Assembly (NCBI RefSeq): GCF_013522705.1
Contig: NZ_JAAMRE010000030.1
Coordinates: 22,962-86,961 of the forward strand
From: Pseudomonas lurida
GTDB taxonomy: Bacteria; Pseudomonadota; Gammaproteobacteria; Pseudomonadales; Pseudomonadaceae
Direction: 5' to 3'
Length of the DNA: 64,000 nt
Each line of letters begins with the position of its first letter. The stretch's first letter is position 1. This document shows positions 7,553-14,798 of this stretch, piece by piece. Made by a program: the position numbers and the translations under genes. Under the pieces are notes generated by a model. That model ran no database searches. It had not been told where the DNA came from and saw nothing but the letters and a program-made list of their open reading frames with translations.

Positions 7553-8287
7553 GTGAAAATAAATTTCTCCATGGCTGAAGGCCTGTTTGACGCGCTACTT
7601 GGCATGATACATCCTGTCGTAATCTATTCTGAAGATGAGAATTTTCCTTATTGGGGTGTGGGAACTGCATTTACCGTGGCATGGCAGGAAAATATTTATC
7701 TAGTTTCCGCAAAACATATATGGGTTAACCAAAAAACCACACCTAAAGACATCAGGATTTTTTTACGTACATCAGGCGTTGAAATCAGATTTGACCGTGA
7801 AGCCATTATGAAAGACGACTACGAACCCTCCCAAGACTTACTGGTAATGCGAGTTTATCCTGATGACATTGAATCATTAAGGGCTAACGGACTGAACTGG
7901 CTAGACATATGCTACGCGATTGATGACGACATCAGCGATGAAGATAAAAATTATGTTGTTTTCGGTTATCCGGATACTCACAGATCATATGATTACACTG
8001 AGAAACAATTCTCTGCATCCCTAGGTATACTTTTTGGAAAAAAAACCTCCCCTCAGCTACCGAAATTAGAGTCACTAAGTATCCGCACGGACGAAAATAG
8101 ATGTTTGCGGGGATATAGCGGCTCTCCTGTGATCAGATACGCAAATGGACAAATGGAATTTTCCGGAATGGTAATAGCTGGATCAGGAGTAAGCGGCGTA
8201 GTCAATTACATTCCAGCCCAGTTCATCGCCGAACTACTATTTGATGTAGATAACCTAGAGCATCAAGGCTTACTTCTAGACTATTAA
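7553..8287 (+). CDS. Trypsin-like serine protease, putative partner of AbiV
   Basis: The 244-residue protein has a complete chymotrypsin-fold triad: His55 in VSAKHIW, Asp95 in SQDLLVMRV and Ser189 in RGYSGSPV, with WGVGTAF forming the first barrel strand. There is no signal peptide, so it should act in the cytoplasm. The GTG at 7553 has an AAGGA ribosome site 8 bp upstream; an in-frame ATG at 7571 is the alternative. It follows the AbiV-like gene by only 24 bp. Intracellular trypsin-like proteases are recurrent parts of phage-defence systems, where they act as sensors or effectors. Whether this one processes the AbiV protein is inference. Confidence 0.8.
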   Translation: MKINFSMAEGLFDALLGMIHPVVIYSEDENFPYWGVGTAFTVAWQENIYLVSAKHIWVNQKTTPKDIRIFLRTSGVEIRFDREAIMKDDYEPSQDLLVMRVYPDDIESLRANGLNWLDICYAIDDDISDEDKNYVVFGYPDTHRSYDYTEKQFSASLGILFGKKTSPQLPKLESLSIRTDENRCLRGYSGSPVIRYANGQMEFSGMVIAGSGVSGVVNYIPAQFIAELLFDVDNLEHQGLLLDY

Positions 8288-8364
8288 AACTTAAACCCGA
8301 ACTAGCTTAGATGCAGGCTACCACAAATCAAAATCGGATCTTTAAGAAAGCTCAGATAGATCAG

Positions 8365-8748
8365 CTACTTACACACTACTGACCATAGCTGATCAATCTT
8401 AGTCGTGTAACTCTGGCTCATCATCTCGCGCCGCATCCCCCAGTCGGGATCCGCTGGCACGCTGGCCGAACGCAGAGCCCCCCTCCCCCAACGTCCGTTG
8501 ATCTGATCCAACACTGTCATCACCCGCGTAGCCTGAACCGGCTGCGACGTGGCGAACAGGTCATCGGTGTACTCGCCGTGCTGGCACAGATTGAGCAACA
8601 TCACCTCAGCCTTGCTGTACTTGAAGCCTGGCCGGAATATTCGTTCGAGCGCGCCTATGGCCGCCTGGGTTAGCAGACGAACGTCGTCAGTGGGGTACGG
8701 CATATCTACCACAACACCGTTGGCGAATTTCGCCTCCTCAGGCACACC
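8365..8748 (-). pseudogene. UmuC/RulB (DNA polymerase V) C-terminal fragment
   Basis: The minus-strand frame encodes the last 125 or so residues of a UmuC-type error-prone polymerase: MPYPTDDVRLLTQAAIGALE, then IFRPGFKYSKAEVMLLNL, VLDQINGRWGRGALR and the terminal MRREMMSQSYTT. A full UmuC is about 420 residues, so the palm, fingers and thumb are missing and only the little-finger end remains. Upstream it is joined directly to a phage gpD fragment (8749-9137). rulB genes of Pseudomonas are known insertion targets of mobile elements. The fragment cannot be a working polymerase. Confidence 0.8.
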
Positions 8749-9137
8749 GCTTGCCAGCCATTGCGAGCCGCGATATCGGCCACGATCTTCGACAGCGGCA
8801 CATCCTCCCAGCTTCCGCTACGGATGGTCTTGCCACTGCCGCGCATGTCGCTGGCCTTGCCCTTAATCACTATCGTGTCCGGCGGCCCGGACACTTCGAC
8901 CGTATCCACCGCGTAACGCCCCAGGCGCACTAAGGACGTTTCGGCATAGCCCAGGTAGATCTCGATAGAGCTACCACGCCGAGGCAGCACCACCTGGCCG
9001 TCCCGGTCATCAATGCGCAACTCAAACTCGTCGGACTCCATCCCGGGCTTGTCAGAGGTGCGAAGCAACAACAACCGATCATTGATTTTGGCCGTCACGT
9101 CGGCACCATCAGCCACGATTCGAAACATAGGGGTCAT
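8749..9137 (-). pseudogene. Phage late control protein D (P2 gpD-like), 3'-truncated
   Basis: From an ATG at 9137 the minus strand encodes the first 130 residues of a P2-type tail protein gpD: MTPMFRIVADGADVTAKI, FELRIDDRDGQVVLP, GRYAVDTVEVSGPPDTIVIKG and TIRSGSWEDVPLSKIVADIA. Family members are about 320-360 residues, so more than half is lost. At about 8748 the sequence switches to UmuC in another frame. gpD forms the tail hub of contractile-tail phages. The remnant shows that a P2-like prophage contributed to this element. Confidence 0.8.
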
Positions 9138-9164
9138 GGATTTTTTCCAAAAAAAAGCCCGCAC

Positions 9165-9644
9165 ATGGCAGGCCAGAAACAAGTTGCCGTTACGCGTAAC
9201 GCAACGGATCGGCCATCGCACACCCGCGAGTTTTACAGCCTGGCACAACACAGCTGCATCGTCGCCGAGCTGGTGCCGGAAGAACACAAGTTGGCGGCCC
9301 TGCTCCACGATGCGACCGAGGCGTACCTGGACGATATGACCCGGCCACTTAAACAGTGGATGCCCGACTACCGAGGATTTGAGGACGTCGTGTGGGGGCG
9401 CATCTGTGATCGCTTCGACCTGGCCTTCGATCTACCCGCATGCATACACCAGGCCGACCTGATTGCGCTAGCCACCGAGCGCCGCGATCTCATGCCAACC
9501 GATCCGGCTATCTGGGATTGCTTGATCGGCATCGAGCCCATGGCTGAAACCATTCGCCCATGGCCTGCCGCAGAAGCACGCAACACCTACCACCAGCGCC
9601 TGATGAACCAACTAGCCATCGAACACCGGAGGAAAGCGGCATGA
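9165..9644 (+). CDS. HD-domain phosphohydrolase, phage type, N-terminus probably lost
   Basis: The 159-residue product contains HTREFYSLAQHSCIVAE, then KLAALLHDATEAYLDDMTRP (His29, His48-Asp49) and later HQADLIALATER. This is the core of YfbR-like HD nucleotide phosphohydrolases common in Pseudomonas phages. Intact homologues have about 40-50 more N-terminal residues ending in the same HTREFYS block. Here residues 1-17 look unrelated, the ATG at 9165 has no clear ribosome site and the divergent gpD fragment starts 28 bp away, so a deletion junction lies just upstream. Activity is uncertain. The stop codon overlaps the next start. Confidence 0.7.
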   Translation: MAGQKQVAVTRNATDRPSHTREFYSLAQHSCIVAELVPEEHKLAALLHDATEAYLDDMTRPLKQWMPDYRGFEDVVWGRICDRFDLAFDLPACIHQADLIALATERRDLMPTDPAIWDCLIGIEPMAETIRPWPAAEARNTYHQRLMNQLAIEHRRKAA

Positions 9645-10135
9645 AAAACCTACAGGACAACACCATTACGCCGCCCGCTTTGCTCCGCACTATCAGCAGC
9701 GCCAACACGCTAGAAACAAACAGTCTCTGCTGCGAAGCAGCAGGCATTATTGCTCCTTCCAGCACCACTGCCGAGGCACTTATACCCCACGAAAAGCTGC
9801 GCGGGACAGCGCTTGCTGATGCAACGCTAAACGCTCAGACACTCACGCTCGCGCAGCCTGTCGTGGGGTATACGCACGTTTCTAAAATGGCGGATTACCC
9901 TCCAGAGTCAAAACCAGGCCGACGTTACTGGCCTGCAGACCTGACTAACGTCCGCCCCGATGAATGGGCTCTCATGTCCCCCAAGCACGTCGCCGAATTT
10001 GCTGGTGAGACTGAGGTCTGGCTGTTGCTGGAGGCCGCTCAAAAGCAAATTGCCGAGCTGCAGCAGGCGCACATCAACCTAACTAATCAAGCAGTGAGCC
10101 TGCCCCCCTTTCCTTGCCGGGAGAATGCCGTATGA
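9641..10135 (+). CDS. Hypothetical phage protein
   Basis: The ATG at 9641 overlaps the stop of the HD gene (ATGA) and has a GGAGG ribosome site at 9628-9632, so the two are translationally coupled. The 164-residue product has a Thr/Ala-rich first half and a C-terminal helix (ETEVWLLLEAAQKQIAELQQ) that may form a coiled coil. It resembles small proteins of unknown role in the early regions of Pseudomonas phages. No domain with a function is recognised. It belongs to the four-gene run HD, this gene, xis-like and integrase. Confidence 0.6.
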   Translation: MKNLQDNTITPPALLRTISSANTLETNSLCCEAAGIIAPSSTTAEALIPHEKLRGTALADATLNAQTLTLAQPVVGYTHVSKMADYPPESKPGRRYWPADLTNVRPDEWALMSPKHVAEFAGETEVWLLLEAAQKQIAELQQAHINLTNQAVSLPPFPCRENAV

Positions 10136-10347
10136 GCGCCGCCGAGAAACTCGACTTTCACATCACGCCCGGTGCTTGGTTTCGACAAGGCCTGCTTTAC
10201 CCCGTGTTCGGCCTGAGCACAGAAGCCGTCCGTAAATACCGCACGCGCGGGCTCTGGCTTGAGGGCAAGCACTGGCGTTACGACCCTGCCAACGTGATCG
10301 TATACAACCGTGCAGCCATAGAGCGCTGGATGGAAGGGAAGCCATGA
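10132..10347 (+). CDS. Excisionase-family protein
   Basis: This 71-residue basic protein (MSAAEKLDFHITPGAWFR at its N-terminus) has a winged-helix excisionase pattern with GLSTEAVRKYRTRGLWLEGK followed by the wing and a closing helix AAIERWMEG. The start at 10132 overlaps the stop of the preceding gene (ATGA), and its own stop overlaps the integrase start at 10344. Such small proteins direct the integrase towards excision, so the pair is probably made from one transcript. A longer form from 10114 is possible but lacks a ribosome site. Confidence 0.75.
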   Translation: MSAAEKLDFHITPGAWFRQGLLYPVFGLSTEAVRKYRTRGLWLEGKHWRYDPANVIVYNRAAIERWMEGKP

Positions 10348-11561
10348 TCGACAAGATGCCGACCGGAGTTGAGATGAACGGTAAACAGTTACGCATCTGG
10401 TTCATTTTCAACGGCCAACGGTGCCGTGAGCCACTGGAGGGAATCGCAAAGGTCAACAAGGCTGCAATCGCCTATGCCGACAACAAGCGCCGCACCGTGC
10501 TCGCGGAGATCAAAGAGGGTCGCTTCGATTATGCGGCCCACTTCCCTAACTCACCCAGGGCTACCATGTTTACGGGAACAGGAGGCCCCTCACTGAAGCG
10601 CACCGTGAAGGAAGGCATTGACCGATGGTTAGAAGTCCAGCGAGCCCTCAAAGCTTCAAGCACTGTGATCAACTACGTAAGCAAGGCTGGACATGTTGAA
10701 AAGAAGTTCGGCAAACGCCGAATCGTCGACATCAGCAAGAGCGATATCGAGTTGTTCCAGGCACAGTTGCTCAAGCAAGGCTTAGCCCCAAAGACAGTGA
10801 ATGATATTTTTACCGTGGTCCGAGGGGTTTGGGCTGACGCTTTCGGTGATGGGATTCTAAAAGCTAACGCTCTGGATAGGATAGGTAACGTCGGGGCCGA
10901 CGTAGACCTCGAGCATGCTGACCCCTTCAGCCGCACCGAGATCGAGTTGATTGGTAAAGCGGACCCTAGCCGACGAGCTGATGCCCGAATGATCGAGTTC
11001 AACTGCTGGACTGGGCTGTCACTGTCCGAGCTTATCGGACTGGCTGCTGAAGACGTCGACCTTCAAACCGGCCTGGTACACGTCCGGCGGGCATTGGTCG
11101 TAGGAGAATTCAAAGTCCCCAAGGAACGCTCAAGGGTACGAGTCGTTGAGTTGATAGACCCTGCCCTCGAACTCATGAGGGAGATTGTCGCCGCCGCAAA
11201 GGACGCACAAGCCGAAGAGATCACCGTTATCCAACGCGACAACATCACGTCCAAAAAAATGAAAGTGAGGTTCCTTTTTCGCAGCTCCACCAGCGGCTTA
11301 CTCTGGAGCGGTAAAACATTGAGCAACTGGTTTACCGCCCACCTTAAAAAGGCCGAAGTCCGCCACAGAGGTGCCAATCAATGTCGCCACACGTTTGCTA
11401 GCCAGATGCTATCGAGCTATGTGCCAGTCGAATGGGTGGCCAGGCAGCTTGGGCACTCCGACACAACAATGGTGAGAAAACACTACGGTAGATGGATACC
11501 GAGGGACACTAAAAGTATGGCGGGCATAGTCTCGAAAATGTTGGGTTTTCGCCAAGATTAA
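10344..11561 (+). CDS. int: Site-specific tyrosine recombinase (integrase) of the tRNA-Ser element
   Basis: The 405-residue protein has an N-terminal arm-binding domain (about 1-75), a SAM-like core-binding domain (85-180) and a C-terminal catalytic domain. In the latter Lys260 (KVPKERSR), Arg348 (QCRHTFAS), His371 (LGHSD) and the nucleophile Tyr381 (KHYGRW) are seen. The first catalytic Arg, usually in TGLRxSE, is replaced by Ser226 (TGLSLSEL), and the His of HxxR is Asn345. I recall related Pseudomonas integrases with the same changes, so this may be a subfamily trait. It should recombine the att copies at 3768-3798 and 14621-14651. Confidence 0.9.
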   Translation: MIDKMPTGVEMNGKQLRIWFIFNGQRCREPLEGIAKVNKAAIAYADNKRRTVLAEIKEGRFDYAAHFPNSPRATMFTGTGGPSLKRTVKEGIDRWLEVQRALKASSTVINYVSKAGHVEKKFGKRRIVDISKSDIELFQAQLLKQGLAPKTVNDIFTVVRGVWADAFGDGILKANALDRIGNVGADVDLEHADPFSRTEIELIGKADPSRRADARMIEFNCWTGLSLSELIGLAAEDVDLQTGLVHVRRALVVGEFKVPKERSRVRVVELIDPALELMREIVAAAKDAQAEEITVIQRDNITSKKMKVRFLFRSSTSGLLWSGKTLSNWFTAHLKKAEVRHRGANQCRHTFASQMLSSYVPVEWVARQLGHSDTTMVRKHYGRWIPRDTKSMAGIVSKMLGFRQD

Positions 11562-11601
11562 GCTCAAAAAATTGACAGTTAAACATTATGAAGAGCGGCT
11601 A

Positions 11602-13200
11602 TCACTTCGCGTTCTTCCACTTAACATTGAATGCCATACGATCTTTATCAAGCTTAAGAAACATTGCTTCAGTAATTATTTTCTGCACGCTCGCCTGATA
11701 CTTGCTAACTTCATCAATCGAGATAAAAACCTGCTTACTAAAAGAGCTGTAGATCTCCACCAAATGCTCTATCGCAGGTGTATCCATATTTTTGAATAAC
11801 AGACTATCATGAATAATTACTGGAAGAACAGTTAACCGGAGGAACGTCAGATCTAGAGCGATCATGTTAGCAAAACCTTTCCCGGTTCCCCGATCATCGC
11901 CATGATCAAATTTATAATCTTTCTCACCTAGTGTAAGCACCGGTGAAATAGCTTTATTGCTGTAAATTTTAGTTATTTCTTCTTCGATTCCCGCATTAAG
12001 TCCGAGTTCTATCTCTGCAACTGAACTCTCAAGCGCCGAGTCAATATCAGCCTTCAATCTCTTGATTTCATTTTTTGCCTCGGCGCTCATTGTCCAGTAT
12101 CGATTTTGCTGAATCAGAGAATTTTGCTGACGATCAAGATCTATTAAGCGCTCTAACAGATGAACCGAATCCTCTCGGGAATCAAGGAGATTTAAGAGTG
12201 AGGAATCAACTTTGGCTATATCGGCTTGGGCAGCGCCCAAAGCTTCTATTAGAACAGTTTGTTCTGCTTTCAGCTGCTCCTTCAGAATATTTGTAATACC
12301 TGAATGAAAGGATTCTACCTCTAATAGCTTCTTAGAATCGACTTCAGGAAAAAAAGTCAGTACCGATTGAAAATCTTTACTATTTACAATCTTCGCATTA
12401 CCTAAGTTTGACTCCACTCTGCTCAACTGCGTCAGAAGATCAAGCTTATACTCTACCAAGGCATCTTTTTGAAGCTTCAACTCCAGACTTTGCTCATTGA
12501 TTATAGAACGTATATCCGTAACATTTCTCTTCAGTGTCTGCTTAATCTTCTCAACCTCAGAGAAAAGCTGACTAATTACTGAATCGTTTTTAGCTACCTG
12601 CGCTTTTGTGATTTTCTTTACTGCACCAGAGTTAAATGTACCATTAATATCCTTTAGCGATTTCTGAGCTCCGGCACGCTCCTGCTCCAGCTGAGAAATT
12701 AGCCAGTACATATTGAACATTTTGAGAATACGCTTTCTGACAACCTCCCATTTTTCCCGCACGGTTAGGTCCAAGGGACGTTTGTGGTTGTAGTTATTTC
12801 TTTGATAAATCCGAAAGAAACCGCTAACACAATCACGGAATGAAATTTCGCTTGCACTGGTAAGATAGTTATCTTTAAGGAAGCTAGTAAACTCTCGAAG
12901 AGTGAGCATACGCCCTTGCTCAAAGCAATAGACTGATTCAGGCGTCTCAGTATTTCGAATAAATAGATAGCTTTTATCGAATTGAAACTCCATTACCAAT
13001 TCTAAATGGCCAACATTTTTAATTACATCATCGCATTTTGTCGGAAAGTCGCTCCCACCAAATGCAAAGTCAATCAACATCAAAATTGATGACTTACCGA
13101 TTGAGTTATGCGCATCATCCGCACCCACAACTGCATTCAGCCCTAACTTGAAATGAATAGAGGACTGGATCAATTTCTCGCATGTAATAGATTTAAGCAA
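11602..13200 (-). CDS. ABC-three-component system ATPase, DUF2326 SMC-like
   Basis: The 532-residue protein has an N-terminal P-loop half with the variant Walker A HNSIGKSS (residues 31-38), a long coiled-coil middle (about 165-405) and a C-terminal half with RGTGKGFANMIALDL and a Walker-B-like VIIHDSLLF (about 461-469). This layout is that of RecN/SMC-like DUF2326 ATPases, the motor component of ABC-3C conflict systems. It probably couples sensing of foreign nucleoprotein to activation of an effector. It is the last of three minus-strand genes, overlapping the 78-residue middle component by 8 bp. The sequence is AT-rich, unlike the core. Confidence 0.85.
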   Translation of the reverse strand: MLKSITCEKLIQSSIHFKLGLNAVVGADDAHNSIGKSSILMLIDFAFGGSDFPTKCDDVIKNVGHLELVMEFQFDKSYLFIRNTETPESVYCFEQGRMLTLREFTSFLKDNYLTSASEISFRDCVSGFFRIYQRNNYNHKRPLDLTVREKWEVVRKRILKMFNMYWLISQLEQERAGAQKSLKDINGTFNSGAVKKITKAQVAKNDSVISQLFSEVEKIKQTLKRNVTDIRSIINEQSLELKLQKDALVEYKLDLLTQLSRVESNLGNAKIVNSKDFQSVLTFFPEVDSKKLLEVESFHSGITNILKEQLKAEQTVLIEALGAAQADIAKVDSSLLNLLDSREDSVHLLERLIDLDRQQNSLIQQNRYWTMSAEAKNEIKRLKADIDSALESSVAEIELGLNAGIEEEITKIYSNKAISPVLTLGEKDYKFDHGDDRGTGKGFANMIALDLTFLRLTVLPVIIHDSLLFKNMDTPAIEHLVEIYSSFSKQVFISIDEVSKYQASVQKIITEAMFLKLDKDRMAFNVKWKNAK

Positions 13201-13414
13201 GCTGAATGACCCCAGAGGTAAAATTTACGTTTATTTTTTTTAAAACAAACAGCAAGTCGAGAGCATCTATAAACTCCGACACATCGAAAAATATATCCTT
13301 ATTATTCAGATACACCGCTTGAACAGTATCAACACCCTTCAAAACCCCCAGCAACTTAGCTGCCTTAGGGAGACAACTATCCTCTAATGATATTACTTTA
13401 TTAGGCAGTATCAT
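13193..13414 (-). CDS. ABC-three-component system middle component (MC6-like)
   Basis: The small protein starts MILPNKVISLEDSCLPKAAK and ends in an FIDALDLLFVLKKINV helix, the pattern of the MC6 middle components that link the ATPase and the effector in ABC-3C systems. I chose the internal ATG at 13414 because family members begin at MxLPxK; a GTG at 13429 would add five residues. It overlaps the upstream HNH gene by 14 bp and the downstream ATPase gene by 8 bp, so the three are translationally coupled. It is probably an adaptor without catalysis. Confidence 0.75.
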   Translation of the reverse strand: MILPNKVISLEDSCLPKAAKLLGVLKGVDTVQAVYLNNKDIFFDVSEFIDALDLLFVLKKINVNFTSGVIQLA

Positions 13415-14225
13415 CAGAAAAAATCTCACAGTTCTGAATAAAATAAGAAACTAACACCTCAGATTTCGATCGCTCCTTAATCCCAGTATTAGTCATAAAC
13501 CATACACACATCTCTTCAAATATTTGACTTTGATCAAAACCCTGCATTAACAAAAGCGTGTAATAACTCTTAACCTGAGAACAGATGAACAAAGACTTAG
13601 CCTTTTCCTCTAACTCTAGCTTTCTCAAGGACTCCCTAATCGGAGTAAAAAAACTCAGGATATACTGCCCAATCTTAATTTCATTCATGATGCCTAGGGT
13701 TTCATCTTTCTTCTGAGATAGCTTTAAGGCAGCAAATGACAGAGTTGTATTTTTAATATCCAACTCACTAAGGGCTTCCAAGTCCCTGGCTACAACCGCT
13801 ATATCCTTGTGAAGAGTTTGTCTGTCCCAAGTTTGTGAAAGCGCTTTAATCTTGTTGATTGTCTTTTTTATCTCAACCAGTTGCCTGTATTCCTGTACTG
13901 TCTTCTTAGTATCATAAATTTTATGACACTCTTTACACAGCGCAATAAAATTTTCTTCACAATCGATATCATCTGAAAGCACTTCTTCAGCGATTAGTAT
14001 ATGTTTTTCATGTTCGGTGGCATTTAGCGGATAGATATGTGCGACGTCGAAAACCCGCACACGTTTTGATCCTTTCTTAACCATGAGCGCTCGCCTGCAG
14101 AGCGGGCAAAGTCCTTGAACTTCGCAAAGCAAGCTCATCTTAACCGTGTCAGTAACATTTGCTCTCCTAAGCTGATCTGACAAGTGTGGAGCTCCATCAA
14201 TATTGAAAAGGTCGACCGCTAGCAA
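13401..14225 (-). CDS. ABC-three-component system effector: HNH nuclease with ABC-3C C-terminal domain
   Basis: The 274-residue protein has an N-terminal HNH nuclease core with Cys40-x2-Cys43, His63 (VFDVAHIYPL), Asn92 (EENFIALC) and Cys97-x2-Cys100-His101. From about residue 110 to the end it is helical, as expected for the domain that docks on the ATPase complex in ABC-3C systems. It is first in the three-gene operon, encoded at the tRNA-proximal end of the element. The likely role is a DNA-cutting effector released when the SMC-like ATPase detects invading DNA; this is inferred from family descriptions. Confidence 0.8.
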   Translation of the reverse strand: MLAVDLFNIDGAPHLSDQLRRANVTDTVKMSLLCEVQGLCPLCRRALMVKKGSKRVRVFDVAHIYPLNATEHEKHILIAEEVLSDDIDCEENFIALCKECHKIYDTKKTVQEYRQLVEIKKTINKIKALSQTWDRQTLHKDIAVVARDLEALSELDIKNTTLSFAALKLSQKKDETLGIMNEIKIGQYILSFFTPIRESLRKLELEEKAKSLFICSQVKSYYTLLLMQGFDQSQIFEEMCVWFMTNTGIKERSKSEVLVSYFIQNCEIFSDDTA

Positions 14226-14573
14226 GCGTGCCGCTATGACGACACCTTTGAGAATGCCAGGACCCGATTAAGAAATGGCTGTAAGACCATAGCACCCATA
14301 TTACTGAAAGCTACTGATTCGCCATCATTCTGTCCAGTCGACGCCTGCTATTCAGCTCGGACGCCTTTTGACGACGCTCAGATCGGATACTCAATCATCT
14401 GTGGATTGCTCACCGTACGTGCCTGAAGGGAAGGTGGCACGCCTCTAGCTGGCGATTGCTGAATAAGAGACACCAGAGCACTGTGAGGGCACTGAACGGC
14501 TTAGAGCGATTGATTAGAGCCTCAAAGGCGAGCACTTTGCCCTAAAAATGCCCTAATAAGAACAACGGAAACG
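14226..14573. other. tRNA-proximal end of the element, no gene seen
   Basis: About 350 bp without a convincing gene. It contains the promoter of the ABC-3C operon on the minus strand and, at its right end, the TGCCCTAA pair listed separately. Confidence 0.5.
14538..14556 (+). repeat. Paired TGCCCTAA direct repeats, probable integrase arm sites (tRNA end)
   Basis: Copies at 14538-14545 and 14549-14556 have the same 11-bp spacing and orientation as those at 3892-3910. They lie about 70 bp from the tRNA-Ser att site, inside the element, as integrase arm sites should. Confidence 0.6.
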
Positions 14574-14608
14574 AAAAAGCCCCCGTAATCTTCAATGATT
14601 ACGGGGGC
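14574..14608 (-). terminator. Terminator of tRNA-Ser
   Basis: A 12-bp stem, GCCCCCGTAATC with GATTACGGGGGC, closes a 6-base loop. On the minus strand it is followed by a run of five T. It lies 17 bp after the tRNA 3' end and inside the integrated element, so the element supplied it. Confidence 0.85.
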
Positions 14609-14620
14609 TTCGTCTTGTTC

Positions 14621-14651
14621 AATAATGGCGGAGAGATAGGGATTCGAACCC
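14621..14651 (-). repeat. tRNA-proximal att site (tRNA-Ser T-arm and acceptor 3' end)
   Basis: This 31-bp segment forms the 3' end of the living tRNA-Ser gene plus five bases beyond it. It is the reference copy for the direct repeats at 3768-3798 (30/31) and 1422-1449 (one base missing). Integration here keeps the tRNA intact. Confidence 0.9.
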
Positions 14652-14715
14652 TAGGTACCGGTGAAGGTACAACGGATTTCGAATCCGTCCCATTCGGCCA
14701 CTCTGGCATCTCTCC
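14626..14715 (-). tRNA. tRNA-Ser (CGA)
   Basis: Read on the minus strand, the 90-nt gene runs from GGAGAGATGCCAGAGTGGCC to a 3' end with encoded CCA. The anticodon arm ACGGA-TTCGAAA-TCCGT shows anticodon CGA, for UCG codons. A long variable arm (GTACC...GGTAC) is typical of serine tRNAs. The acceptor stem GGAGAGA/TCTCTCC is complete. It is the integration site of the neighbouring element. Confidence 0.97.
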
Positions 14716-14798
14716 AACGGCGCGCATCATAACAGCCTGTTTCGTGGAAGCAAAGCTCTTGCGAGATTTTTTTCCGTGCTATCAGATGCTTGCGTCGA

